Assembly: GCF_039541855.1 (NCBI RefSeq)
Contig: NZ_BAABHA010000004.1
Coordinates: 248,001-312,000, forward strand
Length of the DNA: 64,000 nt
Source: Solirubrum koreensis
GTDB lineage: Bacteria; Bacteroidota; Bacteroidia; Cytophagales; Hymenobacteraceae
Reading direction: 5' to 3'
Made by a program: the position numbers and the translations under genes. The notes beneath the pieces were generated by a model that saw only the letters and a list, made by a program, of their open reading frames with translations, did not search any database and had not been told where the DNA came from. Below are positions 33,669-42,912 of the stretch, piece after piece (the first letter of the stretch is position 1; every line of letters begins with the position of its first letter).

Positions 33669-34800
33669 AATTCTGACGGCAGCCGCGGTGGCCACCGTGG
33701 CGCTCAGCGTTTTCCTGCCGCCGCCCGCGCCGCTGCAGGCGCACGACGGCGAGGACCACGGCTCGGCCGCCCAGCCCAGCGCCGGCGTAGCCCTCACCGA
33801 CGAAGTGCTGCTGCCCAAGGAAAGCCAGTTCCTGTTTGAGGTGCGTACCTCCCTGGCCGCGTACTCCGACACCTACAACCGCCTGACGCTGTTCGGCAAC
33901 GTAACCTCGGCCGCCGGCGGCGAGGGCCGCATTGTAGTGCCGCAAACCGGCCGCATTGTGGCCCTTTCGGCGCAGGTGGGGCAGCCCGTGCGGGCCGGGC
34001 AAACGTTGGCGGTAATCGAGCAAACCCTTGATGCCACTCAGCAAATAGGCCTGGCCACGGAACGCGCCAACGCCCAAGCCGAGCTGCGCGCCGCCCAGCA
34101 GGATTACGCCCGCCTGCAAAGCATTGCCGACATAGCCGCCCGCAAAGATGTGGTAGCCGCCGAGCTACGCCTGCGCCAAGCCCGCCAGAACGCTGCTATT
34201 CTGAATGGTCAGGCCAGCCAGCGCCGCACCACCATTACCTCCCCCATCGGCGGCACCGTGGATAACTTCACGCTGGCCGTGGGCCAGCAGGTAAACCAGG
34301 GCGACGAGCTGTTTAGGGTGCTGAACCCGGGCAAGCTGAAGGTGGAAGCCCAGGTGTTCGGGAAAGACCTCGATAAGATTACGCCCGGCGCCAGGTTTCA
34401 GGTAGAAGGCTTGCAGGGCCAGCCTGCCGTGCCGGCCCGCATGCTGGTGTTCAGCAACGCCGTGAACCCCGTAAACCAGGCCCGTCAGCTGATTCTGGAA
34501 CTCGACGAAACCGCCGCCAGCCAGTACCGCGCCGGCCAGGGCGTGAATGTGCAGGTGGTGGGCCAAAGCAACGCCGGCGGCCCCAAGCAACTGGTAGTGC
34601 CCACCTCCGCCGTGACGGATTTGAACGGCAAGCCGGTGGTGTTTGTGCACACCCAGCCCGAGCGGTTCAAGATTCGCTACGTGCAGCCCGGCGCGGCCAA
34701 CGGCCAGCAAACGGTAATCCTGCAAGGCGACGTGAACGAAAACGACCGGGTGGTTACGCAGGGCACCTACCAGCTCAAGTCCATCTTCCTCAACCAGTAA
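33652..34800 (+). CDS. cusB: CusB-like RND periplasmic adaptor
   Basis: This 382-residue membrane-fusion protein links the RND pump to the outer-membrane channel. After a signal region it has a His/Asp-rich start (HDGEDHGSA). A lipoyl domain follows (IVVPQTGRIVALSAQVGQPVRAG and ITSPIGGTVDNFTLAVGQ), split by a helical hairpin, then a beta-barrel and a membrane-proximal domain. It overlaps the preceding gene by 17 bases and is followed after 4 bases by the acetolactate-decarboxylase-like gene, so the genes are tightly coupled. The heavy-metal (HME) type is inferred from its neighbours. Confidence 0.9.
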   Translation: MKTKHKILTAAAVATVALSVFLPPPAPLQAHDGEDHGSAAQPSAGVALTDEVLLPKESQFLFEVRTSLAAYSDTYNRLTLFGNVTSAAGGEGRIVVPQTGRIVALSAQVGQPVRAGQTLAVIEQTLDATQQIGLATERANAQAELRAAQQDYARLQSIADIAARKDVVAAELRLRQARQNAAILNGQASQRRTTITSPIGGTVDNFTLAVGQQVNQGDELFRVLNPGKLKVEAQVFGKDLDKITPGARFQVEGLQGQPAVPARMLVFSNAVNPVNQARQLILELDETAASQYRAGQGVNVQVVGQSNAGGPKQLVVPTSAVTDLNGKPVVFVHTQPERFKIRYVQPGAANGQQTVILQGDVNENDRVVTQGTYQLKSIFLNQ

Positions 34801-34804
34801 GCTG

Positions 34805-35551
34805 ATGCGAAAAAGTCTTTTCATCGGCTTGTTCTCACTGACGGGCTTGCTGCTAGCCGGCTGCCAGTCCGCGCCCGTTTCGGAGCCGCCGGCTACGCAC
34901 ACCGTGCGACACTACGGCGCCATGCGCACCTTCATGATGAAGGGCGACCTGAGCGGCCAGGTACAGCTTGATACCCTGCCGCGGACGAACCTCTACGGCC
35001 TGGGTGTGGCCGAAGGCCTGCGCGGCGAATTGCTGATTTGGAACGGCAAGGCCGCGCACACCCGCGTAGCCGCTGGCAACAGCACCGCCACCGATACAGC
35101 CTGGACCGGCCGCGCGGCCCTGCTGGTCACCAGCCGCGTGCCGCAGTGGCAACCCGCCGAACCCGTGCCCGCCGCCGTTGCCGATTACGCCGCGCTGCAA
35201 CAACACATTGAAAATCGCGCTGCCGCGCAGGGCCTCGATACCAGCCGGGCGTTTGCCTTTCGCCTGAGCGGGCAACCCGAGCAGGTGCAGTGGCACGTGA
35301 TGGACTGGCCTGCCACCGCCGGCCCACACACCATGGAAGGTCATAAAAAGTACGCCACCACCGGCCGTTTCCGGCAGCAACAAGTGGAGCTGCTGGGCTT
35401 CTTTTCGCGCCGCCACCAAGCCGTTTTCACCCACCACACCACCTTCATGCACCTGCACGTGCGGCCTGCCAATGAGGCGTTTGCGGCCCACGTCGACAGC
35501 CTGCGCTGGCTGCCCGGCCAGCTTCTTCTGCACCTGCCGGCAGCGCAGTAG
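34805..35551 (+). CDS. Alpha-acetolactate-decarboxylase-like lipoprotein inside the Cus-type operon
   Basis: This 248-residue lipoprotein has the signal MRKSLFIGLFSLTGLLLAGC with the lipid Cys at 20. The mature part resembles acetolactate decarboxylase: YGLGVAEGLRGELLIWNG (about 64-81) matches the conserved Gly/Glu segment, and MHLHV..FAAHVD gives H216, H218 and H229. The His spacing (H-x-H-x10-H) is the same as in the zinc site of the Bacillus enzyme. The segment that carries the catalytic Arg in true decarboxylases reads VQWHVMDWP, with no Arg. I infer a periplasmic metal-binding role in copper efflux rather than acetoin synthesis, since no acetolactate synthase is present. It lies between cusB and cusA, with spacings of 4 and 27 bases. 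Confidence 0.75.
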   Translation: MRKSLFIGLFSLTGLLLAGCQSAPVSEPPATHTVRHYGAMRTFMMKGDLSGQVQLDTLPRTNLYGLGVAEGLRGELLIWNGKAAHTRVAAGNSTATDTAWTGRAALLVTSRVPQWQPAEPVPAAVADYAALQQHIENRAAAQGLDTSRAFAFRLSGQPEQVQWHVMDWPATAGPHTMEGHKKYATTGRFRQQQVELLGFFSRRHQAVFTHHTTFMHLHVRPANEAFAAHVDSLRWLPGQLLLHLPAAQ

Positions 35552-35578
35552 CGGCCGGTTTCTTTTGCTTTTCCTCCG

Positions 35579-38500
35579 ATGCTCGATAACATCATTCGCT
35601 TTGCCCTGCAGAACCGGCTGCTGATGCTGGCCTTTGCCGTGGGCCTGCTGGTGGCCGGCTCGTACACCGCGCAGCAACTGCCGGTAGATGTACTCCCCGA
35701 CCTCGACCGCCCGCGCGTAACCGTGTTCTTGGAAGCGCCCGGCATGGCCCCCGAGGAAGTAGAGGCCCTGGTCACGCTGCCCGTGGAAACCTCGCTTAAC
35801 GGGGCCACGGGCGTGTCGGCGGTGCGCTCCAATTCGGCTATTGGCTTGGGCATGGTGTTCGTGGAGTTCGAGTACGGCACCGACATTTTCACTGCCCGCC
35901 AGATTGTGTCGGAGAAAATGCAGACCGTGAGCGGGCAGCTGCCGGAAGGCATTACGCCGGTGCTGGGACCCATTTCTTCGGTTATGGGCCAGATTATGCT
36001 GGTGGGCATGACCGGCGACACCACCTCGGCCGCCGACCTGCGCACCCTAGCTAATTACACCGTGCGCCAGCGCCTGCTCAGCATTCCGGGCGTGGCGCAG
36101 GTTATTCCCATCGGTGGCGACAACCTACAGTACCAGGTGCTGCTGGACATGCCTCGCCTGAACGCCACCGGCATTACCGTAAACCAGGTGGAAGACGCGC
36201 TGCGTCGCTCCAACCTGAACACCACCGGCAACTTCTTCGACCGCAACGGCTCCGAGGTGCTCATTCGCAACCTGGGCCGGCTGCGGTCGGTGGCCGATAT
36301 CGAGAACATCATTGTGGGCTACCGCGACCAGTCGCCGGTGCGCGTGGCCGATGTGGCGCGGGTGGATTTCGGGGCCCGTTTCAAGCGCGGCGACGGCAGC
36401 GTAAACGGCCGGCCCGCCGTGATTCTGAGCATCGAAAAGCAGCCCGGCGCGGCCACGGTGGGCCTGACGGCGGCCGTGGAAAAAGCCCTGGTGGAGCTTA
36501 AGCCTTCGTTGCCGAAAGACGTGCAGCTGAACACGCGCTTGTTCAAGCAGTCGGAGTTCATTGAGTCGTCGATTAGCAACGTGGAGGAAGCCCTGCGCGA
36601 CGGTGCCATTCTGGTGGTGATTGTGCTGTTCGCTTTCCTGCTGAACGTGCGCACCACGTTTATTTCGCTAGTGGCCATTCCGTTGTCGTTGCTGGTTACG
36701 GCGCTGGTGTTCCGCTTTGCCGGCATCAGCATTAACACCATGACTTTGGGCGGCCTGGCCATTGCCATCGGCGAACTGGTGGACGACGCCATTGTGGACG
36801 TGGAAAACGTGTACCGGCGCCTGCGCGAAAACCGCCTGCTGGCCCAGCCCAAACCGGTGCTGCAGGTGATTTACGCGGCCTCCTCGGAGGTGCGTAACTC
36901 CATTGTGTACGCCACCATTATTGTGGTGCTGGTGTTTCTGCCGCTGTTTGCGCTGGAAGGCATGGAGGGCCGCATTTTCGCCCCGCTGGGCATTGCCTAT
37001 ATCACCAGCATTGTGGCGTCGTTGTTTGTGTCGCTCACCATTACGCCGGTGCTGTGCTACTACCTGCTGCCCAAGATGAAGGCCATCGGCCACGCCGAAA
37101 CCGACGGGCCGCTGGTACGCTGGCTCAAGCGCAAAGACACGCGCCTGCTAAACTGGGGTCTGGCCCACCCGCGGCCGGTGCTGGGCTTCACGGCCGCCCT
37201 GTTTCTGCTGGCCGCCGCCATGATTCCCTTCTTCGGCACCGAGTTTCTGCCGCCTTTTAACGAAGGCTCCCTCACAGTAAACTTTTCGGCCCCGGCCGGC
37301 ACGTCGCTGGCCGAATCCAACCGCCTGGGTACGTTGGGCGAGCAGCAGATGCTCAAGATTCCCGAGGTGGCCTACACCGCCCGCCGCACCGGCCGCGCCG
37401 AGCTGGACGAGCACGCGGAATCGGTGAACAATTCGGAAATTGAGGTGGCGTTCAAGACTGAAGAAGAGCTGGAAAAACAGGGCCTTGAAATGCGCAGCCG
37501 CGACGAAATCCTGGCCGACATGCGCGACAAGCTCGGCCTGATTACGGGCGTGAACGTGAACATCGGCCAGCCCATTTCCCACCGCCTCGACCACCTGCTT
37601 TCCGGCGTGCGGGCGCAGGTGGCCATTAAGGTGTTCGGCAACGACTTGCTGGAGCTGCGCCGCTACGCCAACGAGATTCGCGAAGCCGCGGCCACCGTGC
37701 CCGGCGTGGTGGATTTGCAGGTGGAAAAACAGGTACAGATTCCGCAGCTGCTCATCCGGCCCCGCGAACAGGCGCTGCGCGCCTACGGCATGGAGCGCGG
37801 TGAAGTGGTGCAGGACCTGGAAACGCTGTTCCAGGGCTCGGTGGTGTCGCAGATGCTCGATGGGCAACGGCGCTTCGACCTGATTGTGAAGCTGCCCGAA
37901 GCCGAGCGCAACAACATCGAAGCCATTGGCAACACCCGCATTGAAACGCCCACCGGCGCCCTCATTCCGGTAAGCCAGGTAGCCGACATTGTGTACGAGC
38001 CGGGCCCGAACACCATCAACCACGAAAACACCCAGCGGCGCATCACCATCTCGCTGAACGTAGCCGGGCGGGATTTGGGCTCTACAGTGAAGGAAATCCA
38101 GCAGCGCGTAAGCCAGCAGGTGCAGTTGCCGTCGGGTTATTACCTCACGTACGGCGGGCAGTTTGAGAGCCAGCAGTCGGCTTCACAGAAGATTCTGTGG
38201 CTGAGCTTGTTTTCGCTGGCCGGCATTTTCCTGGTGCTGTACTCGCACTTCAAGTCCACCTACATGGTGTTGCAAATCATGCTCAACATTCCGCTGGCCC
38301 TCATTGGGTCGGTGGCGGCGGTGCTGCTCACGGGCGGCACGTTTAGCATTGCCTCGCTCGTGGGTTTTATCACGCTTACCGGCATTGCCTCGCGCAACGG
38401 TATCATGATGATTTCGCATTATATCCACCTCGTGGAGCACGAGGGCGAAAAGTTCGGCTTGCCCATGATTGTGCGCGGCTCCCTGGAGCGCCTGGTGCCG

Positions 38501-38797
38501 GTGCTGATGACGGCCCTGGTGGCGGCGCTGGCCCTGGTGCCGCTCACGCTGGCGAAGGACGCGCCGGGCAAGGAAATTCTGTACCCGGTTGCCACCGTTA
38601 TTCTCGGCGGCCTGCTCTCCTCCACTTTCCTCGACATCATTGTAACGCCCGTGGTGTTCTGGCTGGTGGGCGAAAAAGCGCTGGCCCAGTACTTCGCCAA
38701 CCACCGCGCCACCGGCCTGGAGCCCCAGCAGCGGGAGCTGGACGCGCAGCCGCTCACGCCGCTTTCCGACCAGAACCCGGTGCTGCCGGCGCACTAG
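35579..38797 (+). CDS. cusA: CusA/CzcA-type RND heavy-metal efflux pump
   Basis: This 1072-residue inner-membrane pump of the HME-RND family has twelve membrane helices and two large periplasmic loops. It starts MLDNIIRFALQNRLLMLAFAV, then QLPVDVLPDLDRPRVTV. The first helix set contains GGLAIAIGELVDDAIVDVEN and the second TGIASRNGIMMISHYIHL. It drives proton-coupled export of Cu, Ag or divalent metal through CusB and CusC. Copper is favoured by the CopA, cupredoxin and DUF305 neighbours, but Co/Zn/Cd cannot be excluded without the methionine-relay positions being aligned. Confidence 0.95.
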   Translation: MLDNIIRFALQNRLLMLAFAVGLLVAGSYTAQQLPVDVLPDLDRPRVTVFLEAPGMAPEEVEALVTLPVETSLNGATGVSAVRSNSAIGLGMVFVEFEYGTDIFTARQIVSEKMQTVSGQLPEGITPVLGPISSVMGQIMLVGMTGDTTSAADLRTLANYTVRQRLLSIPGVAQVIPIGGDNLQYQVLLDMPRLNATGITVNQVEDALRRSNLNTTGNFFDRNGSEVLIRNLGRLRSVADIENIIVGYRDQSPVRVADVARVDFGARFKRGDGSVNGRPAVILSIEKQPGAATVGLTAAVEKALVELKPSLPKDVQLNTRLFKQSEFIESSISNVEEALRDGAILVVIVLFAFLLNVRTTFISLVAIPLSLLVTALVFRFAGISINTMTLGGLAIAIGELVDDAIVDVENVYRRLRENRLLAQPKPVLQVIYAASSEVRNSIVYATIIVVLVFLPLFALEGMEGRIFAPLGIAYITSIVASLFVSLTITPVLCYYLLPKMKAIGHAETDGPLVRWLKRKDTRLLNWGLAHPRPVLGFTAALFLLAAAMIPFFGTEFLPPFNEGSLTVNFSAPAGTSLAESNRLGTLGEQQMLKIPEVAYTARRTGRAELDEHAESVNNSEIEVAFKTEEELEKQGLEMRSRDEILADMRDKLGLITGVNVNIGQPISHRLDHLLSGVRAQVAIKVFGNDLLELRRYANEIREAAATVPGVVDLQVEKQVQIPQLLIRPREQALRAYGMERGEVVQDLETLFQGSVVSQMLDGQRRFDLIVKLPEAERNNIEAIGNTRIETPTGALIPVSQVADIVYEPGPNTINHENTQRRITISLNVAGRDLGSTVKEIQQRVSQQVQLPSGYYLTYGGQFESQQSASQKILWLSLFSLAGIFLVLYSHFKSTYMVLQIMLNIPLALIGSVAAVLLTGGTFSIASLVGFITLTGIASRNGIMMISHYIHLVEHEGEKFGLPMIVRGSLERLVPVLMTALVAALALVPLTLAKDAPGKEILYPVATVILGGLLSSTFLDIIVTPVVFWLVGEKALAQYFANHRATGLEPQQRELDAQPLTPLSDQNPVLPAH

Positions 38798-38955
38798 CCG
38801 CTAGGCTTCGAAACCGGTTTGCCTCGTCCGAATTTTGCAAATGCGCGGCGGAATTCTGTGGCAGGAACGGACTCCTTCGGTGCGAGCTTTGCATGCGTAA
38901 AGCAGTGCGGCACTGCGCCGTTGACCTTCTTGCTTTAACTCTCATTTCCAAGCCG

Positions 38956-39162
38956 ATGAAAACCCTGCAATTCAAAACCAACATCAACTGCGGCAACTGC
39001 CTGCGCGCCGTAACACCCACCCTCAACGACGAAAAAGCCATTGAAAACTGGCAGGTGGACACCACCACCCCCGACAAAATCCTGACCGTTTCCGGCGACG
39101 TAACCGCCGACCAGGTTGTGGCGCTGGTGGAAGAAGCCGGCTTCGAAGCCCAGCCTATTTAA
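38956..39162 (+). CDS. Small HMA-type metal chaperone
   Basis: This 68-residue cytoplasmic protein has the ferredoxin-like fold of heavy-metal-associated domains: KTNINCGNCLRAVTPTL near the start with the metal-binding pair C12 and C15, then a DKILTVSGDVT strand and a C-terminal helix. The usual Met before CxxC is Ile-Asn here. It ends the rightward metal operon, 158 bases after cusA, and may pass copper to CopA. An open frame begins 21 codons earlier, but the ATG at 38956 gives the standard domain. Confidence 0.85.
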   Translation: MKTLQFKTNINCGNCLRAVTPTLNDEKAIENWQVDTTTPDKILTVSGDVTADQVVALVEEAGFEAQPI

Positions 39163-39191
39163 GAGCTCAATAATTGAAAACCGTGCGGCAC

Positions 39192-39384
39192 AGACGTTGA
39201 CGCTAATAAGAACGTCATGTCGGGCGCAGCCGAGACATCTCGCGGGCTGACGTCCGATACTATTCTTCTCGTTCAACGAGGACTTTACTATCCGGCGAGA
39301 TGTCTCGGCTGCGCTCGACATGACGGCCTATTAGCAGGGCGGTTTCGGCGCTCGACATGACCGGCTTTAATAGCGTCAACGTCT
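39192..39384. repeat. Nested inverted-repeat element downstream of the metal operon
   Basis: Two layers of inverted repeats lie here. The outer arms (39192-39209 and 39367-39384) are 18 bases each with one mismatch. The inner arms (39214-39243 and 39295-39324) are 30 bases with 29 matching and hold GCGAGATGTCTCGGCTGCGC. Two partial copies of the inner arm follow (about 39347-39363 and 39381-39391). There is no coding potential. The inner arm is closely related to the inner arms of the element at 52640-52742. It looks like a non-autonomous dispersed repeat, of MITE or REP type, and may double as a terminator between two convergent genes. Confidence 0.75.
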
Positions 39385-39421
39385 CGGCTGCACACTTTTT
39401 TACGGCCTCACTTCACCGCCG

Positions 39422-40447
39422 TCAATGCTTCATGGGCATGCGGCTTTTGTTCTTGCCCAGCTCGTTTAGTGCGGCCCGAAAACCGGTAGCCAGCTGCGCG
39501 GCGGGGCCGCGGCCGTAGTAGTGCAGAAACATCATGCGGGGCTGATCAAAAAGCATGTGGTTGTGCACGGCTACCACTTCCAGGTTGTGGGTGCGCAGGG
39601 CTTTAATGACGGGGTTTACCTCGTGCTCCAGCATGGCTATGTCGCCGGCAATGTGGGCGTCGGTTTGCTTGCCGGCAAAGGCGGCCCAGGAGTTCAGGCC
39701 GATGGCGGCCGTCATTTCCACGCCCATGTCGAGCACCGTTAAGTCGGCGCGGCCGATGGTGTACTTGTAGGTGGGGCCGTTCACGTTGCCCTGGTAGCCC
39801 ACAATTTTATCCAGCGCGGGCACATCGAACAACTCTTTACCGGTGGGCGCGGCCGAGGCGGCCGGCGTGACATTATTGCCCGCCGGGGCCGATGTGGCTG
39901 CTGCGCTGGACGGCTGGTTGGCGGGCAGTAGCTTGGAGTTCTTGAGCGTGGCCGCAAACTTTTGGGCCAGCTCGGCGGGCGTGCCCATGCCGTGAATGTG
40001 CATGTAAAAGATGCGCGGCTCCTCGTAGAAAAAGTGGTTGTGCACCGCCCCTACTTCCAGCCCGTTGGCCAGCGCCGCCGACATCAGCGGGTTTACCTCT
40101 TCCTGCAGCAGCACCGTGTCGCTCATCAGCATGGCCGATTTGCCGTCGGTGGTTTTCTTGATGGCCACCCAACCGCCAAAGCCAAACGCAATGGGCACCG
40201 GCTCGCCCTTAATCGTCACTTTTAAATCGTTGCGCGGCAAGGAAGTGGTGTGCGTGGCCTGGGCTTCCACGTAGGTGCCCTTCTTGCCCAGGGCCGCCTC
40301 AATGGCGGCCTGCTCGGCGGCCGAAAGCGGCGGTGTTTTACCGGGGGCCGAGGCGCCCAGACCGGGCCGCGCGCCCAGCAACAGCGGCGTGGCAGCCAAG
40401 GCAGTCGTGCGAAGCCAGTCGCGGCGGGAAAAGTGGAAATCGGCCAT
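39422..40447 (-). CDS. Tat-exported protein with two DUF1259 (LppY/LpqO-like) domains
   Basis: This 341-residue protein starts MADFHFSRRDWLRTTALAA, a twin-arginine-like signal. Two DUF1259 domains follow (about 50-165 and 210-335). Each has a His-rich core, VGAVHNHFFYEEPRIFYMHIHG in the first and VVAVHNHMLFDQPRMMFLHYYG in the second. They are joined by an Ala/Ser/Pro-rich linker. The repeated H-x-H pattern suggests metal binding. It faces the metal operon tail-to-tail across the nested repeat, so it may be a periplasmic metal protein, but no function is established. I chose the ATG at 40447 over an upstream TTG. Confidence 0.82.
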   Translation of the reverse strand: MADFHFSRRDWLRTTALAATPLLLGARPGLGASAPGKTPPLSAAEQAAIEAALGKKGTYVEAQATHTTSLPRNDLKVTIKGEPVPIAFGFGGWVAIKKTTDGKSAMLMSDTVLLQEEVNPLMSAALANGLEVGAVHNHFFYEEPRIFYMHIHGMGTPAELAQKFAATLKNSKLLPANQPSSAAATSAPAGNNVTPAASAAPTGKELFDVPALDKIVGYQGNVNGPTYKYTIGRADLTVLDMGVEMTAAIGLNSWAAFAGKQTDAHIAGDIAMLEHEVNPVIKALRTHNLEVVAVHNHMLFDQPRMMFLHYYGRGPAAQLATGFRAALNELGKNKSRMPMKH

Positions 40448-40656
40448 GTGAACCAAACAAAATCGGGTGAGTAAGGGCCGTTTATACGGCGCAAAGCAGT
40501 GCGCGGCTGCTCCGCGAATTTCCCGCCCGCAGCACTTGCCGGAACGGTGCGCCGTGGGTTGAACGACGGCATCTGCGTGTTGGCTTTAGGCCTGAAAAAT
40601 CGACCAAAACCGATTTTAAGCCGTACCCAAGGGTATTGTTCACCTGATTCTACCCG

Positions 40657-42831
40657 ATGACCCGAACCATTATCGTCTCCAACCGCCTCCCTACCAAGGT
40701 ACTCCGAACCGATGACGGCCTCGCCTTTAAACCGAGCGAAGGCGGCCTGGCCACCGGATTGGGCTCCATTTACAAGGCAGAAGGAAACGTTTGGGTGGGG
40801 TGGCCGGGCATGTTTGTAGAAGACGCGGCGGAGCAGGAATTCGTGACCGAGCAGCTGCGCGCCGACAGCATGGCCCCGGTGTTCCTCACCGAGTCGGAAA
40901 TACGCGACTACTACGAGGGCTTCAGCAACGAAACCCTGTGGCCCACTTTCCACTACTTCAGCCAGTACGCCGTGTACGACGCCGCCACCTGGGAGGCGTA
41001 CGTGGCCGTGAACGAGAAATTCTGCCAGGCCGTGCTGGCCCAATCGGGCCCCGACGATACCATTTGGGTACACGATTACCAGTTGCTGCTGCTGCCCCAA
41101 ATGCTGCGCAAAGCGCGGCCCCAGGCCACCATAGGCTTCTTTCTGCACATCCCGTTTCCTTCGTACGAAATGGTGCGGGCGCTGCCGTGGCGCACGCAGC
41201 TGCTGGAGGGCATGCTCGGGGCCGACCTCATCGGCTTCCACACCTTCAGCTACATGCGGCACTTCCTTAGCTCGGTGTCGCAGCTGCTGGGCTTGCCTAC
41301 GGTGAACGGGCAGATTGACACGCCCACGCGCTCGGTACAGGTGGATGCTTTTCCAATGGGCATTGACTACCAGCGTTTTGCCGATGCCGCCGCCTCCGAG
41401 GCCGCGCAGCAGCACGAGCAAGTGTATCGCGAGGCCCTGCACGGCGCCCGCATCGTGCTCAGCATCGACCGGCTCGACTACACTAAGGGCATTGCCGAGC
41501 GCCTGCGGGCGTTTGAGCTGCTGCTGCAACGCTTTCCCGAATGGCGCGGGCAGGTAAGCCTGATTATGGTGGTGGTGCCCTCGCGCGACCAGGTGGCGCA
41601 GTATCAGGCGCTAAAAGAGGAAATCGACGAGCTGGTGGGCCGCATTAACGCCCAGTACCGCACCATTGCCTGGAGCCCCATCCAGTATTTCTACCGCTCG
41701 TTTCCGCTGGAAGAGCTGGCCGCGCTGTACCGCATGGCCGATGTGGGTTTGGTTACGCCCATTCGCGACGGCATGAACCTGGTAGCCAAAGAATTCATTG
41801 CCAGCAAGCTGGATCGGCGCGGCGTGCTTATTCTGAGCGAGCGGGCCGGCGCCGCCCGCGAGCTGTCCGACGCCCTGCTCATCAACCCCTCCGATACCGA
41901 TCAGCTGGTGCAAACCCTGCACGACGCCCTGGTAATGCCCGAGGAAGAGCAAACGCAGCGCATGGCCGAAATGCAGGCCCTGGTGCGCCGCTACGACGTG
42001 TTTGCCTGGACGCAGCTGTTCATGAGTCAGCTAACCGAGGCCAAGGCCCGCCAGCGCAACCTGGCCACGGTGCCCCTCGCGCCCACCGTGCGCGAGCAGC
42101 TAGTAGAAGACTACAACGAAGCTTCTCACCGCCTGCTGCTGCTCGATTACGACGGCTCCCTGATGCCCTTTCACAGCAACCCCCAGCGCGCCAAGCCCGA
42201 CCCGGAGTTGCGCCTGCTCCTGCGCGCCCTCACCGATATTCCCCAGAACCGGGTGGTCATCATCAGCGGCCGTAACCGCGATACGCTGCAGGACTGGCTG
42301 GGCCACTTGCCGCTCGATATCATTGCCGAGCACGGCGTGTGGCTGCGCGCCGCCGGCGACGACTGGAGCCTGTTTCAGGAGCTGCGCGCCGACTGGAAGC
42401 AGCGTATCGGGCCGGTGCTGGAGCTGTACGTGAGCCGCACGGCCGGCTCGTTCATTGAGGAGAAGGATTTCTCCCTGGTGTGGCACTACCGCCGCGCCGA
42501 CGCCGAGCTGGGCAGCCTGCGCGCCCGCGAGCTAACGCGCCACCTGAGCTTTCTTTCGGCCAACACCGACTTGCAGGTACTGGAGGGCGACAAGGTGGTG
42601 GAAATCAAGCACGCGGGCGTAAACAAAGGCACCGCCGCCGCCCGCTGGCTGAACACCTACCAGCCCGATTTTATCCTGGCCCTGGGCGACGACCGCACCG
42701 ACGAAGACACCTTCCAGGCCATGCCGCCCTCGGCGTACACCGTGAAGGTGGGCCCGGCGCCCCGCTCGCAGGCCCGTTTCCACGTGCCCCGCACGGCCGA
42801 CGTGCGCGACCTGCTGCGCAAGCTGCTGTAG
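40657..42831 (+). CDS. Bifunctional trehalose-6-phosphate synthase/phosphatase (OtsA-OtsB fusion)
   Basis: This 724-residue cytoplasmic enzyme makes trehalose from UDP-glucose and glucose-6-phosphate. Residues 1 to about 465 form a GT20 synthase domain (TIIVSNRLPTKV, VWVGWPG, HDYQLLLLPQML, DRLDYTKGIAERL, VTPIRDGMNLVAKEF). Residues about 485-724 form a HAD phosphatase (LLLLDYDGSLMPF, IISGRNRDTL, ALGDDRTDEDTF). The fusion of both steps is common in Bacteroidota. It supports an osmotic or desiccation role together with the MscS channel gene that follows. No promoter consensus was recognised upstream. Confidence 0.96.
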   Translation: MTRTIIVSNRLPTKVLRTDDGLAFKPSEGGLATGLGSIYKAEGNVWVGWPGMFVEDAAEQEFVTEQLRADSMAPVFLTESEIRDYYEGFSNETLWPTFHYFSQYAVYDAATWEAYVAVNEKFCQAVLAQSGPDDTIWVHDYQLLLLPQMLRKARPQATIGFFLHIPFPSYEMVRALPWRTQLLEGMLGADLIGFHTFSYMRHFLSSVSQLLGLPTVNGQIDTPTRSVQVDAFPMGIDYQRFADAAASEAAQQHEQVYREALHGARIVLSIDRLDYTKGIAERLRAFELLLQRFPEWRGQVSLIMVVVPSRDQVAQYQALKEEIDELVGRINAQYRTIAWSPIQYFYRSFPLEELAALYRMADVGLVTPIRDGMNLVAKEFIASKLDRRGVLILSERAGAARELSDALLINPSDTDQLVQTLHDALVMPEEEQTQRMAEMQALVRRYDVFAWTQLFMSQLTEAKARQRNLATVPLAPTVREQLVEDYNEASHRLLLLDYDGSLMPFHSNPQRAKPDPELRLLLRALTDIPQNRVVIISGRNRDTLQDWLGHLPLDIIAEHGVWLRAAGDDWSLFQELRADWKQRIGPVLELYVSRTAGSFIEEKDFSLVWHYRRADAELGSLRARELTRHLSFLSANTDLQVLEGDKVVEIKHAGVNKGTAAARWLNTYQPDFILALGDDRTDEDTFQAMPPSAYTVKVGPAPRSQARFHVPRTADVRDLLRKLL

Positions 42832-42912
42832 GCCGGTGCGCGGGTTCAGGGCCAACCCTCACCGCCTTCAGCCGTTGGGTTAAGAGTCCTTTTTCACCAA
42901 ACGCTCCCGCTT

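Noticed and set aside
34805..35551. Genuine acetolactate decarboxylase for acetoin synthesis
   Set aside because: The product is an exported lipoprotein, the region of the catalytic Arg has none, and no acetolactate synthase is nearby.
39192..39384. CRISPR-like array from the repeated TGTCTCGGCTGCGC units
   Set aside because: Units occur in inverted orientation with irregular spacing, and there are no cas genes; this is a palindromic dispersed repeat.
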